Positions 53,531 through 53,682 of a stretch of 53,682 nt of DNA are shown one piece after another. Made by a program: the position numbers and the translations under genes. The notes beneath the pieces were generated by a model. The model was not told where the DNA came from. It did no database searches and saw only the letters and a list, made by a program, of their open reading frames with translations. Origin of the DNA: Klebsiella pneumoniae. GTDB taxonomy: Bacteria > Pseudomonadota > Gammaproteobacteria > Pseudomonadales > Pseudohongiellaceae. Each line of letters begins with the position of its first letter. Position 1 is the stretch's first letter. The stretch lies in the NCBI GenBank assembly GCA_945869725.1, contig CAMBPO010000011.1, positions 1-53,682 on the forward strand, read 5' to 3'.

Positions 53531-53682
53531 ATGGCTCAGTTATTGGAAGGACACGTTGTTGTTGTAACCGGCGGTACGCGGGGCATTGGTCTGGCGATTG
53601 CGCAGGCTGTGCTGGCCGAAGGAGCGTGCGTGCTGATCACCGGTCGTTCGCAGACCAGTGTGGATGAAGGATTGGCAAAACT
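53531..53682 (+). CDS. Short-chain dehydrogenase/reductase, 3' end outside window
   Basis: The first 50 codons are in the window. TGGTRGIGLAIAQAVLAEG is the SDR cofactor-binding TGxxxGIG motif, and ITGRSQ follows the second beta strand, suggesting NADP use. AGGAGAAAT precedes ATG 53531. Substrate unknown. Confidence 0.85.
   Translation, partial: MAQLLEGHVVVVTGGTRGIGLAIAQAVLAEGACVLITGRSQTSVDEGLAK

Overview
The window is a dense stretch of bacterial chromosome. It looks like a gammaproteobacterium, probably a free-living aquatic one. The evidence is a set of gammaproteobacterial neighbourhoods and families: glnK-amtB, epd-pgk-fba behind transketolase, serA divergent from an FAD-linked hydroxyacid dehydrogenase, TIGR02449/zapA/6S RNA/ygfA, pepP-ubiH-ubiI, orn-rsgA, psd-rsgA, tandem cytochromes c5, and an ArsR-methyltransferase (SahR) operon for the SAM cycle. 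No rRNA, tRNA, CRISPR array, complete IS element or prophage gene was seen. A precise genus cannot be given from sequence reading alone. A marine oligotrophic lineage is a guess based on the repeated secreted 'PDLxGIW' proteins.

Layout. 1-3000: a SapC-like protein cut by the window edge, a YgjV-like membrane protein, an unknown gene and two secreted cytochromes c5. 3000-9100: helicase Rep, ComM, UbiK, and a nitrogen-control unit (glnK-amtB) preceded by two NtrC-type enhancer sites and a -24/-12 promoter. 9100-14400 (minus strand): a five-gene SAM/methionine cycle operon sahR-metK-ahcY-metF-rsmE, with a perfect palindrome upstream of sahR that is also upstream of the divergent tkt. 14500-19900: tkt-epd-pgk-fba. 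20000-29900: serA/D2HGDH, a cold-shock protein, rpiA, a decayed ilvA fragment, ppnP, psd, rsgA, orn, queG and a methionine-type aminotransferase. 30000-33400: ovoA (ovothiol synthesis) and a luciferase-like flavin oxidoreductase.

33400-43700 is the most accessory-looking part. Three paralogous secreted proteins of a family I cannot name surround an SOS mutagenesis cassette that is split into two convergent units. dnaE2 (plus strand) and imuA-imuB (minus strand) each have their own LexA-type box. A DMT-family transporter and the third paralog lie between them.

43700-53682: ygfA, 6S RNA, zapA and a TIGR02449 protein. Then come pepP, ubiH and ubiI, with a DUF1499 lipoprotein and a MaoC dehydratase inserted on the opposite strand. 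They are followed by a secreted methyltransferase-fold protein, an ABC exporter, a decayed RND-pump fragment and the start of a short-chain dehydrogenase.

Most of the window is conserved housekeeping. The items most worth a second look are the three secreted paralogs around the split mutasome, the ilvA and RND gene remains, the SahR palindrome shared with tkt, two structured intergenic regions (19966-20047 and 25767-25948), and the NtrC/sigma-54 control region.
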